Assembly: GCF_046719735.1 (NCBI RefSeq)
Contig: NZ_JAUTWQ010000001.1
Span: 1-64,000, forward strand
Reading direction: 5' to 3'
DNA: 64,000 nucleotides
From: Halobacillus_B rhizosphaerae
Lineage (GTDB): Bacteria; Bacillota; Bacilli; Bacillales; Halobacillaceae
The notes below the pieces were generated by a model, which worked only from the letters and a program-made list of their open reading frames with translations, did not search any database and had not been told where the DNA came from. Positions 62,406 through 64,000 of this stretch are shown piece after piece (within the stretch, counting starts at the first letter, position 1; each line of letters opens with the position of its first letter). The translations under genes and the position numbers were made by a program.

Positions 62406-63242
62406 TTGTCCCGGAAAACAATCGCAAATGATTTGAGGAAATGGATTGATCACACGAAAGGCTATCAGGCCAACGATTTTGAAATGATTTATGATGACTG
62501 GGTGAACCAAAGGTTTTATCGTCTTGATGATAGTATTAAGCAAAAGTTTTTTTCAAAATTAGATGCTTGGCTGTTTCATACGCATGCCTTCTTACAGGGG
62601 ACTTCTTTTCAAAATGATGCTAGAGAGCGGATTCTAAAAATCGGGCGGATATTTGAGAAAGATATAGACCAGATTAACGACTTGCAGAACTTGACGATTG
62701 ATCAATTAACGTATATTGCAGAACAGCAAGTAGCAAGAGGTAGGCTGTATTCTTTTACCCAGGGCGGGTTAACAGGTACTGGCGGATGGCTTCTGTTAGG
62801 TGTGGATTTTCCACTAATGATGGTATTGAACTTGCGGGCAGTACAGTTAATTGGATTGACGTTTGGCCATGAAATGAATCACCCATATGAAATGATGCTT
62901 TCTTTGAAAGTGTTTCATGCAGCCACGCTGCCTAAACGTATGCAGTCTTTTGCTTGGGAAGAATTGGTGAATGAAGTAAGAAACAATAATGACCCTTATG
63001 TATTCGAAGGAAATGATAAATTAACTAATGAAACGTGGCTGGAGCAGCCTTTCAAACAAACCTTTAAGTCATTATTCATTCTTATGTTTAGGAAAAAGCT
63101 CTTTCAAGGAATACCTTTGATCAGCGTAGCAATTGGCTCATATTCAAATTATCAGTTAACTAAGCATGTAACTGATTTTGCTATGAGATTTTATCAGTAC
63201 CGCTATTTAAAAAGCGGAGAGGAGAATTCAGATGGCTCTTAA
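62406..63242 (+). CDS. EcsC family protein
   Basis: The product is about 278 residues. A glycine-rich hydrophobic central segment, QGGLTGTGGWLLLGVDFPL (about residues 119-137), is the hallmark of the EcsC family, followed by a second hydrophobic stretch near 222-245. B. subtilis EcsC belongs to the Ecs ABC-transporter locus, but this gene stands with moaB instead. Start is taken as the TTG at 62406, with AAGGAG 9 bases upstream. The function of this branch is unknown. It overlaps moaB by 11 bases. Confidence 0.83.
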   Translation: MSRKTIANDLRKWIDHTKGYQANDFEMIYDDWVNQRFYRLDDSIKQKFFSKLDAWLFHTHAFLQGTSFQNDARERILKIGRIFEKDIDQINDLQNLTIDQLTYIAEQQVARGRLYSFTQGGLTGTGGWLLLGVDFPLMMVLNLRAVQLIGLTFGHEMNHPYEMMLSLKVFHAATLPKRMQSFAWEELVNEVRNNNDPYVFEGNDKLTNETWLEQPFKQTFKSLFILMFRKKLFQGIPLISVAIGSYSNYQLTKHVTDFAMRFYQYRYLKSGEENSDGS

Positions 63243-63744
63243 TGATCATAGAAGAAATGCACCTGAAAGTGTAAAGTGTATGATTATAACAGTGAGTGAT
63301 ACGAGAGATAGGAATACAGATAAGAGCGGTAAATTAATCAAAGACTTTTTGGAAGAACATGGCCATCAAGTCAGCAGTTATCTTATCGTGAAAGATGAAA
63401 GAGAATTTATAGAAAATGCTTTACATAAAGGAATTGAGAACGAAGAGGTGGAAGTGATTGTTACGAATGGGGGGACTGGGATCGCTCCAAGAGATGTAAC
63501 GATAGAAGCGGTGGAATCACTTATTGATAAGGAGATCTCTGGATTTGGAGAACTGTTTCGAATGCTGAGTTATACTGAAGATATAGGCTCTGCAGCACTG
63601 TTATCAAGAGCAGTGGCAGGTGTTGCCCGCAAGACGGCAATTTTTTCGACCCCCGGTTCTTCTGGAGCAGTGAAATTAGCTATGAGGAGATTAATCATCC
63701 CGGAAATAACACACGTGGCAGCAGAGCTGAAGAAAGGCCATTAA
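63232..63744 (+). CDS. moaB: Molybdenum cofactor biosynthesis protein MoaB
   Basis: The 170-residue protein has the MPT-adenylyltransferase/MogA fold: MIITVSDTRDRNTDKSG, VTNGGTGIAPRDVTIEAVE and FSTPGSSGAVKLAM. It would adenylylate molybdopterin or bind the precursor. GAGAGGAG lies before the ATG. It overlaps the EcsC-family gene, so the two are cotranscribed. No other molybdenum cofactor gene is in this window. Confidence 0.93.
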   Translation: MALNDHRRNAPESVKCMIITVSDTRDRNTDKSGKLIKDFLEEHGHQVSSYLIVKDEREFIENALHKGIENEEVEVIVTNGGTGIAPRDVTIEAVESLIDKEISGFGELFRMLSYTEDIGSAALLSRAVAGVARKTAIFSTPGSSGAVKLAMRRLIIPEITHVAAELKKGH

Positions 63745-63745
63745 A

Positions 63746-63776
63746 GAACTCCTCATCTTGTTTAGATGAGGAGTTC
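63746..63776. terminator. Hairpin between convergent moaB and UspA genes
   Basis: GAACTCCTCATC pairs perfectly with GATGAGGAGTTC around TTGTTTA. Only short T runs follow on either strand. Confidence 0.65.
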
Positions 63777-63785
63777 AAAATTCAA

Positions 63786-64000
63786 TCAGGCATCATGTTC
63801 TCGTACAACTAGTACATCACACTTGGCGTATCTTGTGATATGCTCAGAGACACTCCCGATAAAAAAACGTTCCATCGCGTTGAGACCTGTGGCACCGCAA
63901 ATAATTAGATCTGCTTGATATTTGGGCGCCACATCTTTTGCTATTTTCACTTTCGGAGAGCCATAATCGATATCCACTACGACATTGGTAACTCCAGCTT
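63786..64000 (-). CDS. Universal stress protein UspA, C-terminal part (runs out of the window)
   Basis: About 71 codons from the end of a minus-strand gene are visible; the frame stays open to the window edge. ADLIICGATGLNAMERFFIG and GSVSEHITRYAKCDVLVVRE carry the GxxG-9x-G(S/T) nucleotide-binding signature of the UspA family. The full protein should be about 140-150 residues. An internal GTG at 63977 is not a start. Confidence 0.9.
   Translation of the reverse strand, partial: AGVTNVVVDIDYGSPKVKIAKDVAPKYQADLIICGATGLNAMERFFIGSVSEHITRYAKCDVLVVREHDA

Noticed and set aside
1..64000. Prophage, genomic island, toxin-antitoxin or defence system
   Set aside because: I saw no integrase, transposase, restriction, phage structural or toxin gene, and gene order follows the Bacillaceae core throughout. 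YtxK resembles a DNA methylase but is a conserved core gene without a restriction partner.

Overview
The window looks like a stretch of chromosome from a Firmicute of the family Bacillaceae. Gene order follows the Bacillus subtilis ytfP-murJ(ytgP) ... sftA-murC-ytxGH-aroA-ccpA-motPS-acuCBA-tyrS-rpsD-ezrA-thiI-ackA-moaB region closely. Moderate-to-low GC, strong AGGAGG-type ribosome binding sites, frequent TTG/GTG starts, a T-box tyrS leader and an upstream rpsD leader all fit. Acidic proteins and a MotPS-type (normally sodium-driven) stator would suit a salt-tolerant genus such as Halobacillus or a relative, but the genus is inference. No integrase, transposase, prophage block, CRISPR array or tRNA was seen, so this is core rather than accessory DNA.

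Layout. 1-45 is the 3' end of a 5S rRNA gene. 188-4743 holds small unknown genes (one apparently frameshifted), the flavoprotein YtfP, the lipid II flippase MurJ, an RsuA-type pseudouridine synthase and the small regulator YtzE. 4892-12978 is a potassium channel, PepV, an MFS transporter, ThpR, YtlQ, an EAL phosphodiesterase, a lipid kinase and the kinase-like YtmP. 13021-18518 has TrmB, YtnP, a PepSY protein, YtoP, a DUF84 NTPase, YtoQ and a lipoprotein. 18626-23883 has a chemoreceptor (minus strand), a lone PTS IIC-like protein, YtpP, YtpQ and YtpR. 24052-31354 has SftA with acidic repeats, a nicotinate phosphoribosyltransferase, MurC and the stress genes ytxG, ytxH and ytxJ, with a convincing sigma-B promoter before ytxG.

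31480-33624 (minus) encodes an FtsA-like actin-fold protein with a long, unusual C-terminal half; it is the least understood large gene here. 33786-40345 has AroA, CcpA, MotP/MotS and the acuA-acuB-acuC operon, without acsA beside it. 40707-43949 (minus) is a class A penicillin-binding protein with an FN3 domain and a 17-copy Ser-Gly-Asn-Asp tail. Then come tyrS (T-box), rpsD (sigma-A promoter and leader), a GAF-GGDEF cyclase, a P-loop kinase, free-methionine sulfoxide reductase, RefZ, HisJ, EzrA, a small anchored protein, a cysteine desulfurase with ThiI, a GC-rich intergenic hairpin repeat, an amidohydrolase, NAD kinase, Tpx, YtxK, AckA, an EcsC protein, MoaB and the end of a UspA gene.

Shared themes: cell envelope and division (MurJ, MurC, SftA, PBP, EzrA, RefZ, FtsA-like), carbon overflow control (CcpA, AckA, AcuABC), cyclic-di-GMP turnover (one EAL, one GGDEF), motility and chemotaxis (MotPS, MCP), and thiol/redox chemistry (YtpP, YtxJ, Tpx, fRMsr). 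I found no clearly new multigene system. The best candidates for something undescribed are the FtsA-like protein, a family of intergenic hairpins sharing a CCGAAC/GTTCGG core, a promoter-embedded dyad before the lone PTS IIC gene, and several orphan small proteins.
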